64,000 nt of DNA from Pogostemon cablin. Taxonomy: Eukaryota > Streptophyta > Magnoliopsida > Lamiales > Lamiaceae. The stretch lies in assembly GCA_023678885.1 (NCBI GenBank), contig CM043013.1:21050791-21114790 (forward strand), in the 5' to 3' direction. The notes beneath the pieces are model-generated. The model saw nothing but the letters and a program-made list of their open reading frames with translations. It made no database searches and was not told the origin of the DNA. Below, piece after piece: positions 34,060-45,020 of this stretch; positions within the stretch are counted from its first letter, which is position 1, and each line of letters starts with the position of its first letter. The translations under genes and the position numbers were made by a program.

Positions 34060-34590
34060 GAGGAGCTCATAAGGATTATCATGTAAACCCTACAGGTGGA
34101 TTTATTCTGGCTTGATAATGAGGTTGAGTGGTACTACTCACGGATGAAATATTAACTAATGGAGTTGTCAGTAACTAAATTAATTAATGGGCATTGTATA
34201 TCTTAAACATGGGGAGACTGTCGGGCTCATAATAAGAAGGAGCCCGTAACGTAATTATGGGATTAGAGCGGCAGTGCAGTAATAATATTTTAGAGGAATA
34301 TATTATTATTATTAGTCTAAAGTATTAGTTTTGGGCTAAACTTGGATACTTAAGCCCAATGGAGGCCCGTCTCTAATTTCTCCTCCTGGTCCCTGCAGTA
34401 GCCTATATATAAGTCATCTCAACTGTTCTAAACCTAGACATACATGCCTAACCGTGAGTAGGATATAGAGAAAAACAGATTGAGTGGATATTGAAGATCA
34501 TCTCCCACACGACGTCAAGATTGGACTTGGGAATACAACAGAAGATCGAGAGATCATTTTGGGAATACAAAAAAATATCCTTATTAAGAC
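34060..34590 (+). repeat. 3' LTR of copia A, right piece
   Basis: Continues GAGGAGCTCATAAGGATTAT exactly where the left piece stopped and runs through the TATATATAAG promoter region (about 34405). It loses similarity near 34590, shortly before a gypsy PBS and LTR. Confidence 0.82.
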
Positions 34591-34632
34591 CACTCTAAAC
34601 AATCCTTTGTCAAACTTTTAGCAGCCTTTACC

Positions 34633-34650
34633 TCCCCGGCAATGGCGCCA
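34633..34650 (-). other. tRNA-Asp primer-binding site of a fifth gypsy element
   Basis: The minus strand reads TGGCGCCATTGCCGGGGA, one mismatch to the tRNA-Asp complement, two bases from the LTR at 34653. Only about 40 bp of internal sequence (to about 34595) remains beyond it. Confidence 0.85.
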
Positions 34651-34652
34651 TT

Positions 34653-36265
34653 TGATTGGCTGGATATAGTCGGGATGACCAATTAATGAATTTATCGAAC
34701 CACAGGGAGGAAGGTACTAGAGTTTAAGCGATCTCAAGTTTATTGTGATTTTATAAGGACGATCGAAAAGGAGGATAGATAAGCATGCAAAGAAATGCAA
34801 TGCAAGAAATGAAGGATAAAAGGAACGAAAAGATAAATGAATGGGTTCCAAATGATGCAAGAATGAGATTAACAATAATCATGGCATAGATAATAAAGTA
34901 ATTATGCAATTAGTTCTAATCCCTCATGGACAAGGCATATGAGAGATCACTAATACCACCTAAGCTCTCTCTCGAGATGGATAGGATATAGACCCTCAAT
35001 AAGGCTCATAAACGCACATAGGATCGAGACCATAGCAAACACCTCCCACTAGGTGCTAATTACTCTATGAGTTCCCTAATTAGGTACTAAATCATAGGCA
35101 ATATTCCCTTTTAAGGTACTATGAATTTACTAATGGTTTGTGTCTCCTTATTTAATCAACTAACATCTCGATTAAGCTAATCAAATATTCTATCAAAGGG
35201 TTCTAAATCTAGAAGGATATCTCAATCTAAATTAATGCACATGAAGTGTATGATGAAAATGATTCAATGAACTATCCTAAACACATAATTGATTTCTCAA
35301 TCTAATCACATGCCCATGACAATTAATCACACAAATCATCATATACATCAAGCAATCAATAATTAATGATAGAAATAACACAAAGCTTATCCAAGATTAA
35401 AATTAATTTGCATAAAAACTAAATTATCCAACACCAATCATAGAGCTAATCTCACAAAGGAGATTAGCCTCTCATAGTCACAAGAAATTCAACATAGACA
35501 TTAAAATCCTTACAAACCATGATCAATTATAAAGAAAATCACAAAATTAGAATTAGATTCCCCCTTTAAAGGTCTTCAATGGAGATCTTCTTCTTTTTCT
35601 TGTGATCTCACTCTCCCTTGTCTCCTTGATCACTTGGATGGTGGATTTGATGGAGGGGATCAAGTGTAGATGGATGGATGAAGAAAGGATGAAGATGATA
35701 GTGTAAAATGGAAGAAAATGTGTGTGATGTGTGTGTACAGGCCAAACCCACGAAAATCTGATGAAATATTGAAGTATTGAGTATTTATACCCCTTGGGAA
35801 GCTTTGAGAAGGATTCTGATTTTTTTCTGATTTTTTGCACCTACGCGGGCTGTGTACGGTATCCTGGCCGTGTACTGAACACGCCTGGCCGTGTGCGGTA
35901 CTCAACCACAGGGGTGGCCGTATAGGTGTTTTGGATGATGGAACACAGCCAAAGCTTATAGGACCGTGTTCGTACACTGGCCGTGTACTGAACACGGCCG
36001 ACCGTGTTGGTACAGCCCCTGATTTTCTTCATTTTGTTTTGGCCCGTTCTCCCTCGTTTCAACTCCGAATTGAAATCTGCTTTTTTCTATATCTTTCTTT
36101 TTGCATCTAGAATCTCTTTTTACCTATAAATCATACATTTAAGCTCATTCTCACATATTTTCCTAAAAACACAAAACACAACCAAAATATACATAAATAC
36201 AGATAAACTAATACGAAAATACACGTAAAAACACACCAAAATTTAGGTGAAAATATCACTCATCA
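34653..36265 (-). repeat. 5' LTR of a fifth gypsy element, nearly all internal DNA missing
   Basis: On the minus strand it runs from TGATGAGTGATATTTTCACC (36265) to ATCCAGCCAATCA (34653), 1613 bp. A TATAAATA box lies at 35789-35782 (minus). It differs in sequence from the other four gypsy LTR types. Open frames such as 35553-35840 lie inside the LTR and are not genes. Confidence 0.82.
35838..36017 (-). repeat. GGCCGTGT motif cluster of the fifth gypsy LTR
   Basis: About nine copies of TGGCCGTGTA / GACCGTGTT and the reverse ACACGGCC-like form occur in 180 bp, starting about 50 bp upstream of the TATA box. The position equals that of the TCGA clusters in the other LTRs, but the motif is different. 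Confidence 0.75.
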
Positions 36266-36830
36266 GCGAGCACGCATATGGTTATCAGAGATGTCATAGA
36301 CTTATATTGATCCGATCAAGGCTCGTGGAGGGTCTTCGTAGCTGGCGGTACAGTTGAGTTCAATGAACTTTCCGATGTCACAACCGCTGTTAATGCCGAC
36401 TCTGAACGGGTAAGGTACATCAGGTTGTCGTATTTAGTGGGGAAACTCTATTTCGTGGAGGTGATGGTTTTAATGATATAGTATCAATAATCCATTGCAG
36501 AGTGCTTTCTCTCACCTAACAAGTGAAGCTAAGAAAGAATGAGATTTCTCTGATTTCTGCATTGATTTATGAGATTTATGTGACCGCTGTCGGAAAAGAT
36601 TGGCGAGGGGACGCTCTCGGAGACCTCCGCCTTCTTCTTAATGAAATTTTATGTGCCATAATTTCCAAACTCGCGTCCTATCTTGTTTGTCGCCTCTCTT
36701 GCGTCAGCAGGATTGATTATCAATTATTCGCCAATTTGCTTGGTTTTATTTGGTTTCCGACTTCAACCTTTGCACTTTGGATTTCTTTAATATTTCTGGT
36801 TGTCATTCGGATTAGATGAAGAGGGAGAAA
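36266..36830 (+). other. Possible captured coding fragment, unidentified
   Basis: Frame about 36311-36480 is open and gene-like in composition: it contains DQGSWRVFVAGGTVEFNELS and RVRYIRLSYLVGKLYFVEVM before a TAG. A GTAAGG donor-like hexamer lies inside it. A second open frame (36523-36819) has a hydrophobic C-terminus. I do not recognise either, and neither has a clear start context. GC content is higher than in the flanks. It could be an exon scrap carried by a transposon or by the gypsy element. Confidence 0.3.
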
Positions 36831-37640
36831 GATGATTTCATAAATGAATTATTGTGCCTGCAAAAATTGGAGAAAGAATGAAAGATAAGTATATTGTTAT
36901 GTCTTTGCGTAAATATAGGAGGAGTGCTGGTGTGGGGTGGATAAAAGATAAAATCCTATTTTTAAATTTAATTAATATTAGGGTTATATTAGACATATCA
37001 TTTTTAATTTTTTGTATGTCATAATAATAAATTTGAATGAACGTATCTCATAGTAATAACACTTACTACCGTGTATTAGAAATTATAATTAATCCTAAAG
37101 AAAAATTAAAGTAAAAGATAAAAAAAAGTGTGATGCTCGCTTATTAATTAATTTAGTACAAATAATAAGTTTAATATTTTTGTGATGCAATTATGAAGAA
37201 AAAATATTCCTATTAACAAGCTTATATAGTTTCTTTTTTTATGATTTTATCTATTTCAATCCCCTAATTGATAAGAAAAAATAATTCAGGCTCAAATTAA
37301 TAATTTACATATTTTTCAGATCGTTAATTGAATTTATTTTATTATGGCACATTGTTTTTTATTTTTATATTAATAGAATGTTCATCCTTTTAATATATAT
37401 ATATTAATAAAATATAAAATCATAAAAATATATTTTTAAAATAAAGATATTACAAATTGTAGAAATTGCGTCATACGCGGGAGATAATTATAAATGAAAA
37501 GTGATAACATTTTTATAGAAAATTTGATAATTAATTTAAAAGTGTAAAATGGTCTGATGTGAGACGATTTTACGCAAGACTTGCCCAATTAAATTTACCG
37601 AAAATCAAAAAATTAAATAAGACAAAAATAAAACTATAAT
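36831..37640. other. AT-rich intergenic DNA with repeat ends
   Basis: No gene seen. CGTATCTCATAGTAATA at about 37040 resembles the ends of the element at 7832-8341. TGTGAGACGATTTTACGCAA near 37560 is a lone terminal motif of the GAGACCGTCTC family described next. Confidence 0.5.
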
Positions 37641-37643
37641 TAA

Positions 37644-37930
37644 GGCAAAGATTTGTATAAGACAGGTAAGACTAATCTAAGACAGATAAAAAGTGATAAC
37701 ATCATTATTAATTTTGCTATAAAATGTTATCAATTTTGCTATAAAATATTACTATAACTTTTTATTTATACTATAAATTGAAATGGTTCACTACCCATTA
37801 TCACTTTTCATCAATTGAGTATCACTTTTTATTAATAATGTTATTACTTTTTATCCATCTCACGTAAGGGGTTACGTGAGATGGTCTCATATAAAGGTTT
37901 ACGTGATACGGTCTCACACAAAACTTGCCC
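37644..37930. mobile_element. Short inverted-repeat element with TGAGACCGTCTCA-type ends
   Basis: The left end GGCAAAGATTTGTATAAGAC and the reversed right end GGGCAAGTTTTGTGTGAGAC form an imperfect terminal inverted repeat about 287 bp apart. The interior carries several AAAGTGATAAC / TTATCACTTTT repeats. No coding capacity. The target duplication is unclear. Confidence 0.5.
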
Positions 37931-38944
37931 AATAAATAATATTACAAGACTAAATAAATATTTTTTTTCATAATATTTTCATAAATAGTTAGGCAAAGAC
38001 TTGGGTGAGACCGTTTCATGGATTCTCTTATGTGAGATGGATCACCCATCAACTCAATTAAATAAATTTAAAGGGTCCTGTTTGGTTGTTATGAAATTAA
38101 AAATTTTAAAAATTAGTTATATTGTAAAATGAATTGGGCCTAAACAAATTTAAAGGGTCTTGTTTGGTTGATATCAAATTTAAAAATTTAAAAATTAATT
38201 ATGAAAGGGAAATTGATTGGACCTAGATGTAGTATATATTTTTTCTACGTTTTCCTTATTAATTTATATTTTTTTATTATTAAAAAATATATTAATTTAA
38301 AATTTATTATTCATTTAATTTATTTTTTACTTTAAATATTATAAATTTATAAAATGTGATAATATTTTTAAATTATGTAATGAATGGAGTAATTCATAAC
38401 ATCAAGGACTTATGTGAGTCCGCCTTATGGATGACTTCTAAGAGAATAATAAAAGGTGATAATTTTCAATGAGAATAATAGAAGATGATAACTTTTATAA
38501 GAAAAAGTGATACAGAATTAATAAAAATGGATAACGGTTCTGTGAACTATTTCATAAACAGCTTATAGTATAAATAAAAAAGTTATAACATTTTAAAAGA
38601 TGAGTGATAACATTTTTAATAAAAAGTGATAATTAATTAACAAAGTGTATTTCACAAATAATTTATAAAATGAATAAAACGTGATAATATTTTTAATATA
38701 AAGTGATTCTTAAATCAAAAAAAGATAATATCCATATAATTGATTTAATTCACAAACAATTCATTGGAATAGTAAAAGTGATAGCATTTTTTATAAAAGG
38801 TGATACATATATAGATAAAGAAAAAGTGATAACCATTTAATTAAACTATTTTATAAATAATACTTAAGATGAATAAAAAGTTATATCATTTTTAGAATAA
38901 AGTGATACTCAATTAAAATAAAGTGATAATAAAATTATTGAATC

Positions 38945-38977
38945 ATCTAATGAACAATTAATAATAATAATAATAAA

Positions 38978-39029
<52 letters not shown>

Positions 39030-39097
39030 TTTTTATTAAAACTGAAAAAAAGAATGGTTTAAATGGATCTAATGAACAATTAATAATAATAATAATA

Positions 39098-39128
<31 letters not shown>

Positions 39129-39175
39129 TTTTTTTATTAAAACTGAAAAAAAGAATGGTTTAAATGGAACAGGTA
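38945..39175. repeat. Duplicated unit with TAA/TTA inverted microsatellite
   Basis: Two tandem units of about 122 and 109 bp share the borders ATCTAATGAACAATTAATAA and AAAGAATGGTTTAAATGG. Each contains a TAA run followed by a longer TTA run, so each can fold into a long hairpin. The units differ mainly in repeat number. Confidence 0.8.
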
Positions 39176-39310
39176 GATGTCGTGTTTGATCAAAGTGCGC
39201 AGCTGGGTGAAGTCGGCGAAGATTTAGAGTAGGAAAGACTTAATTAATTATTCAAAACAAACAGGACCCTTCTTTTTTTATAATTATTTTTTAATTTAAC
39301 ATAAAATATA

Positions 39311-39549
39311 CTACCCGGCCACTTACAAGGTATCAATTTCACTATTCCTGGCGTTCGCTTCAAAGGTATCAATTTCCTCTATTTAGTAAAGAAAGTACAC
39401 GATATGAGCCACCACTTCTCTCTAATACAACTACTCACTTTACCTATAATAATAATATTCCTTAATCCACGTGCAAAAAAGCCAATAAAGACCTTAGAAT
39501 TGTCCACGTGCAAACAACAAACGGTTACCTTGTAAGTGGCCGGAGGGAA
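39311..39549. mobile_element. Stowaway-like MITE, 239 bp, TA flanks
   Basis: Left CTACCCGGCCACTTACAAGG and the reversed right end TTCCCTCCGGCCACTTACAA are inverted repeats differing by a short indel. TA lies on each side (39309-39310 and 39550-39551). The CTCCCTCCG-type end and the TA target are typical of Tc1/mariner-derived Stowaway MITEs. It is nested inside the larger inverted-repeat element. Confidence 0.65.
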
Positions 39550-39623
39550 TATTTAATTGCGTTAATGAATAATCCGTTTCATATAAAGGGATCCGTGAGA
39601 CGGTCTCACCCAAGATCTACCCT

Positions 39624-40326
39624 AATAATTAATAGGATATAATTATCTTCACTATTTTTAATTTATTATTCCACAAGTACCCTGTAGAGGTGGAGGTGGA
39701 CCCCACAAGTCCATAAGTGGGAAAGAAGGAGAAAATATCAAAATTTGTTCAGTTTTTATGATTATTCCAACTTTAGTTATTTTTAATTTTTAATTTTTGT
39801 CCTATTTTGATTATTTTTATTCAAATTTAGTCATTATTTTGTCAAAATTTAGTACTTAATGTTCAAAAATATCTAAAATAGTCTAAAATTATACAAAATT
39901 TGGGCTAAAAGTGAACAAAAAATGATAAATTTTTTTAAAATGAATAAAATTGAACAAAATGACTAAAATTAGATAAGAAATGACCAAAATTGAGAGTTGA
40001 AAAAAAAAGGACTAAAGTTAGAATAGACAATACTTACCTGATCAATTGTGATATTTCTAATCATCTTATAGATTGTTCTGGAGTTTATATCTTAATACAT
40101 TTGAGTGCACAAATTGAAGTATGACAAATAGAAGAATATGAGTAAGTCCAAGTAGCGCAATTGTTTCAACTTTCGTATTGCACTAGGCACTCTTCCATAT
40201 TTAACCAAGTTAACTTTAGACTTGGTTAAAATAAATGTTGTTGATAATGGTGGTTAATGTGGAATGCAATACTTGAACAACTAGTCTCACGAATTTCAAC
40301 TCCATTATATGAATTATCATGAATCA
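39624..40326. other. AT-rich intergenic DNA, no gene seen
   Basis: A poly-AT stretch rich in AAAATTTAG-like strings, with no open frame of note. It ends in AATCA, the target duplication of the next element. Confidence 0.6.
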
Positions 40327-41228
40327 TGTTATGGGTATTATATCCCCATACTTGTTAGGCCCAAAAAGTCTAATAACCTCTATCATACTTGAAGAGAAAG
40401 ACCCAATCCCTTGGCGGCCCAAACGGTGGACAAAAATGAGAAGGGAATCAAGACAGCCCAAAAGGGATCACGACAGCCCGAAGGCCCAGCCCAAGAAAGA
40501 ATAAAGGCGAGCTCGCCTGACAAGGCCGAAGTTTAGAAACGCCCTCGGCAGGAAACCTCGTCGTTCATTCTTTCCCTAAATGAGAGCTCGGATGAACACC
40601 CCAGCACTGAAAGCCAACCTATCCGAAGACCAAAGAGGGCAGCGAAGATGGGACAGTAAAGAACAGACACCATAATGAAAGAGAACAAGTATTGCAGGCT
40701 AGAAGACAATACTAATGGGAAGAAAAGGTATCTTGAGCAGCAATTCTAACTAGAACACAACGATTGACTAGCGCTCCCGACTCCAACAACCAATGGGAGG
40801 CCAGCAAAGGATGGAGGCACCCTGCAAATCCCTACAGTGCAACAAACGGTGCTCAAACTCCCCCTGTGCGTGATCGGCGTACCAAGCAGCCTCATTAAAG
40901 GCGACTTATCTTCTTCCAGATGGCGCAAGGCGATTGGCTAGATTTTAGGATTTTGGGACAATATAAATAGCCTCTCTCACATAAGAGAGGCAGGTCACTG
41001 ATACTCACTTCAGACATTACACTTGTAAGAAACTGGAAGGAACGAGTGATGTTCTAAGAAGGAGAGAGCAATAAAATCAGTTGAATTATTTGGTGAAATT
41101 GAATTTCTATTGGTTATGATCCTTTTATTTATAGTTTATTATGTTTGATCGTGTTCGTTCTTGGTTTCGTTATCAAATATTTTAATCCTTCATACACAAA
41201 ATTAATGAGCCAAGAATAGCCATCAACA
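40327..41228 (+). repeat. 5' LTR of the Tat-like element
   Basis: TGTTATGGGTATTATATCCC to GCCATCAACA. TATAAATA at 40962-40969. Dozens of substitutions and small indels separate it from the 3' LTR, so the insertion is not recent. Confidence 0.92.
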
Positions 41229-41230
41229 TC

Positions 41231-41248
41231 TGGAGCCGTCTGTGGGAA
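41231..41248 (+). other. Primer-binding site of the Tat-like element
   Basis: TGGAGCCGTCTGTGGGAA lies two bases after the LTR. It matches the TGGCGCCGTCTGTGGGAA PBS common in plant Tat-lineage elements except for one C-to-A change. The tRNA was not verified. Confidence 0.75.
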
Positions 41249-41346
41249 ATGCTACGATTAGCCATCCCTGTTCTTTATCTTTGCGAATTTTAGGTTTGTT
41301 TTTGTGAGGTAAATCTTCGAGTTTTGTCCTGCGTCTGAAAGTCAAG

Positions 41347-43264
41347 ATGGGAGGTGAAGTATTTGCAACAAATGGACATGAAGAGAGAGGAGAATGCTCC
41401 AGAGCCCAGCGAAATATCACAAGGAGTGGAAATAATGTCCAAATTAGCGCACCAGTCATAGAGATACCCACCCCAGCAAGGTCTACACCTGTCCCTAATT
41501 TCAGCGATCCCCTGAAGACAAAAGAAATGAACAAGAAAATTCGAAAGTAATCGATGAGTACGCCGCAAAAGCTCCCCCAGTTCAACCGACGAGATTGAGT
41601 TTCAGTGGCCCTCATAGAGTAAGCCATGGCGATCTACGGGAGGACCTTGAAAGAAGGAAGGATGCCAGAAAGGAGCATAGTAGAGTGGATGCTAGAGAGA
41701 TTATTAACTTCATACGGGGGAGGAACGTGGAAGAAAGAGAGAGTGTAAACGATACTCCACTAGAAGGTGGGCGAAGCGAATACTTTCGTCGCCCAGAAAT
41801 GGGAACTCAAAGGCAGCCTCACCATTGAGGAAATCCAGAAAGAAGGAACCCCCCACCGCCAGAGGTGCCGAGGAGGGGTGGAGCTCGAGCACAACCACGA
41901 CCCGGAAGGAATCAGGAAGCCGAAAACCATCTGACGAGCGATAGACCAAGAAGGGCAGAGTCTCGCCAACCTTATTCACAGAACCAAAGGAGGGACTGAC
42001 CTGCAACTCGGGAAATGCCGGAGGAGAACGAAGTTCCACGAAGAACCCCATCTGTCTCCTAGAGGAGACATAACAGATGTAGAAGGCCGAGGAACCAGAG
42101 ATCTTGCTCATCCTCGGTACCCTGCTCACGTGAGAGTCAAGATCTTTCATGGGAAGACCTACTTACAACCGAGTCATCTCTACCTCGGACCAGAAGGAAC
42201 GGGAAACCCACTTCGCAGAAAGGGATGAGACGAAATGAATCCCAAATAGGAGCATGGACAGAGAAGGGAGAGACATTTCTGAATGCCCAAATGGGAGATC
42301 TACAAGCCCTGATAAACAAAGAGGTGAACAAGCACTTCGCGAATCTGGAAAGGAAGATGTCTGGAGCAGGAGGAATCCTTCAGACCTCGGTAGCTCCTTC
42401 ACCTTTCAAGGCGGAGATCAGCAATGCTCCTAGGCAACAGGGAATCAAGTTTCCCTCTAGTTTGATCTTTGATTGTGATTACGATCCATATTCACATATT
42501 GAGAGCACAAGGTGCGAATGAGACCACATTATGCCGAATGTTTCCGCTGACCTTGGGAAACAAAGTTCACGTCTGTTTTAGGGCAGTCCCGGCAGCTTCC
42601 ATCAAAGTAGGGGAGAGCTGATGGAGGTATTCCTAATGCAATATTCATATCTAGGGGCACCGAAGGAGCCAAAGCACAAATTAGCTAAGATTCGTCAGGG
42701 CTCGACAGAAAGCTTGTGGGATTTTCTGAAAAAGTTCAATGAGCAGAGGTTAATGGGGAAAGTCATGGGAGACGAAGCCTGCCTCATCACGGTGATGGGA
42801 GCACTGCACCCGGAGACTAGTTTGTGGAAGGCGGCATAGCTCAAACCACCCACATCCTACGCGGCTTTCATGGTCATGGCGAATGAGTACATCCAAGTGG
42901 AAGATATCTCTAAAATGGCAAAGAAGGCAAGCAATCAGAGCATTTCGGCGGAACCAAGCAAGAAGAGGGTGAACACAGGAGGAACAAAGGAATATAAAGC
43001 ACCAACCACTTTCAAACCATTTACGGAGGATATTGAGGTACAACAAATGTACGAAGAGCTGAAGTCCGGAACCAACTTGAATATTGCCGAAGTCTTTTAC
43101 TATGTTAAAGATCAACAAGTCCTTCAGACATCAAAGCCGGTCCTTCGGACCTTGGAGCTCACCAACCCTCGAAAATATTGCATGTACCACCTGACAGATA
43201 AAAGGAAGGCAAGAAAGATACAGAATAAACCCTCAACAAGGAAAATACACCCTATTCGACACTA
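41347..43264 (+). pseudogene. Tat-type gag, broken
   Basis: The structural protein is in pieces. An N-terminal frame starts at 41347 (MGGEVFATNGHEERG). The frame 42225-42521 carries PFKAEISNAPRQQGIKFPSS followed by DYDPYSHIES, the start of the gag core. A shifted frame near 42510-42610 reads CRMFPLTLGNK in relatives' order. 42621-42839 holds MEVFLMQYSYLGAPKEPKHK and WDFLKKFNEQ. 42870-43265 holds MANEYIQVED and later VNTGG, and ends in a region like the gag tail. The order and motifs are those of Tat gag. At least three stops or frameshifts break it. Nothing like protease follows 43265. Confidence 0.82.
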
Positions 43265-43394
43265 GGGGCTCGGTGATGCTTCATTGATCGGCTAGAAAGG
43301 TTTCGAAATTGACCATCTCTGTAGACTGTAAATCCCCGCTTCTCAGTATCGTATCTTTGGAAGCACGCAAGGGAGCCTCAGAGGTCGTCGGCCT

Positions 43395-45020
43395 CTACGA
43401 AATATCAACGTCCGTGGTATGATCCGAGGCAAGAGCGATCTCCGGGGCTGGGGGAATTGAAAGAGCCATAGCAGCCTTGGTAGGCAGAGCTGCAGAGGCC
43501 TCGATAGAATTGACCTGACCGAGAGCATGTGCATCATCGAGGATGGGAAGCTCAGTCTTAGCGGGAATCTCTTGAGTAGGTCGCCTTACATATTCAACGG
43601 GAACCACAGTGGATGGATCCTCAACCCCAGAATCAACCATGGCGAGATCTAGGACATCATCGGTAAACTCTTCGTCGAATCTACCCTCCTCGGACCCTTC
43701 AGTGGACTCCTTAGGAACGTCAGTGATGAAGTCAGAATACTGACCGAGCATCCCAAAATCAATGTCTTCCCTCAGAGTCTCCCTAGGAGGCATCTTCTCC
43801 TCGCTAATGGCTTGATGGAGAATATTGCGCATATCATCGAGGCAATCAGGATAGGGCTTCCGAGCAGAGGCTTGGGCAAAAGCAGAGGCGCAAGAGCAGA
43901 AACAGTTAATCTTGGTCTTCGAAAGGATAACTTCCCTATAGTATAGATTGTCCGCCTCTGATAGAAGTAAAGCATCCTTCGTACGCTTCACTTCAGCCAA
44001 GGCCGTATCACGCTCCCTCAAGACCTCAGCAATAATATCCTTAGACGCCTTAATCTTCTGAGTGTAAAAAACTTCTGACGCTTCCCTCTCTTGCCGCGCC
44101 TTTTCAAGTTCCTGTTCAGAAGACATTCGGAAGGCATGAAAGTTACTATGAACTCGGGATATCTCGGCTTGGAGTTGGTTCTCCTTTGCCGTGATCTCTT
44201 CCTGGTGTTTAACCTCCAAAGCTTCAATCTTATCCGAAAGAACCTTGCTCTGGAGTTACAAAGCACTCCTCTCATCCTCGGATTTGGCTAACAGGCTATC
44301 ACACCGAGCACGGAGGATATCAAAGGTTCCTTGGAGCTCGGCTCTCTTGTCTTGCTCAACTCTCAACTGACCCCTGATTAGAGCCTCAGTCGCGCCCACC
44401 TTGGATGCTTTTGTCTCATAATCCCTCACCTTTTGAGTCAACGAAGTAACTTCATCTTGCAAACGGAAGTCACTTCTTTCAAGCTCAGAAATACGATGTA
44501 AGGCTTTAACAGCATAGAGTGCTAGTCGACCCGCATGGCCAGAAATGCTGTGAAGAGAATCTTTGGCAGACATACTCTCAATATATTCGAGGAGTTCACG
44601 GGTACACCCCTTAAAGGGGAAGGTGGCAGCACGAGACAAATACGCTGGAGCGTCAAAATCAAACAGGAGCTCCTGAGTTCGGACAAAGGTTTTCTCGACC
44701 TCGTCTAAGTGGCCATACTTCTGTGAAAGCTCCTGATCAACCACAGGGTCTAAGGGGAGGAACGGAGTAACATCATCCAACACAGGCAGAGCAGAAGAGG
44801 CACCCTCGGAGGAAGGGCCGTCATGTGACCAGAACCACAGGGGAGTCTTCCCTCGGTAATACAACCATATCTCTGAACGGGAATAGTGAGATACTGAATC
44901 ATAGGAAGTACCACCGAAGGTCTGCTGAGCCTTGGATGGAATGGCAAACGCGATGGGCAAAAAGTAACAAAAGGAGATCGGGCAAAGGTATCTGGAGATG
45001 GGGACAAGCTGATATCGCAA
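43395..45020 (-). pseudogene. Antisense ORF, C-terminal coiled-coil part, one nonsense codon
   Basis: The minus strand is open from 45020 to 43395 in a single frame (about 540 codons) except for one TAA at 44258-44256, which would be CAA by a single C-to-T change. Translation shows a Pro/Asp-rich part (VLDDVTPFLPLDPVVDQ), then long heptad-rich Leu/Glu/Lys segments (for example ISELERSDFRLQDEVTSLTQ and VKHQEEITAKENQLQAEI). The tail is acidic, with EGSEEGRFDEEFTDDVLDLA. This layout matches proteins with an N-terminal Transposase_28 (putative gypsy type transposon) domain and a coiled-coil tail, known in Tat elements as an additional ORF. Its function is unknown. Confidence 0.75.

Larger units (their letters stand above)
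8984..34590 (+). mobile_element. Copia A: outer Ty1/copia element of the nest
   Basis: The parts on the plus strand are a 5' LTR (8984-10613), PBS (10616), GC-rich leader (to 11174), RT-RNase H remnants (19440-20797) and a 3' LTR in two pieces (20798-21369 and 34060-about 34590). A gypsy element (11175-19091) and copia B (21370-34054) interrupt it. Gag and integrase are missing between leader and RT, probably lost in a deletion that also clipped the gypsy 3' LTR. The right end is cut near 34590, so no target duplication can be read. Confidence 0.8.
37991..39623. mobile_element. 1.6-kb inverted-repeat element, same terminal family
   Basis: Left AGGCAAAGACTTGGGTGAGA (37991) and reversed right AGGGTAGATCTTGGGTGAGA (39623) match at 19 of the 24 terminal bases when extended to the shared CCGT. 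The flanks AATAGTT (37984-37990) and AATAATT (39624-39630) could be a 7-bp target duplication with one change. The inside is non-coding and very AT-rich, with many AAAGTGATAA copies, an ATT microsatellite pair and a nested MITE (39311-39549). Confidence 0.5.

Noticed and set aside
38945..39130. Possible CRISPR-like or satellite array
   Set aside because: It is a trinucleotide microsatellite duplicated once, without spacers, in a plant genome.
41710..42150. Minus-strand frames opposite the Tat-like gag
   Set aside because: Shadows of the plus-strand gag, with no continuity with the antisense ORF to the right.
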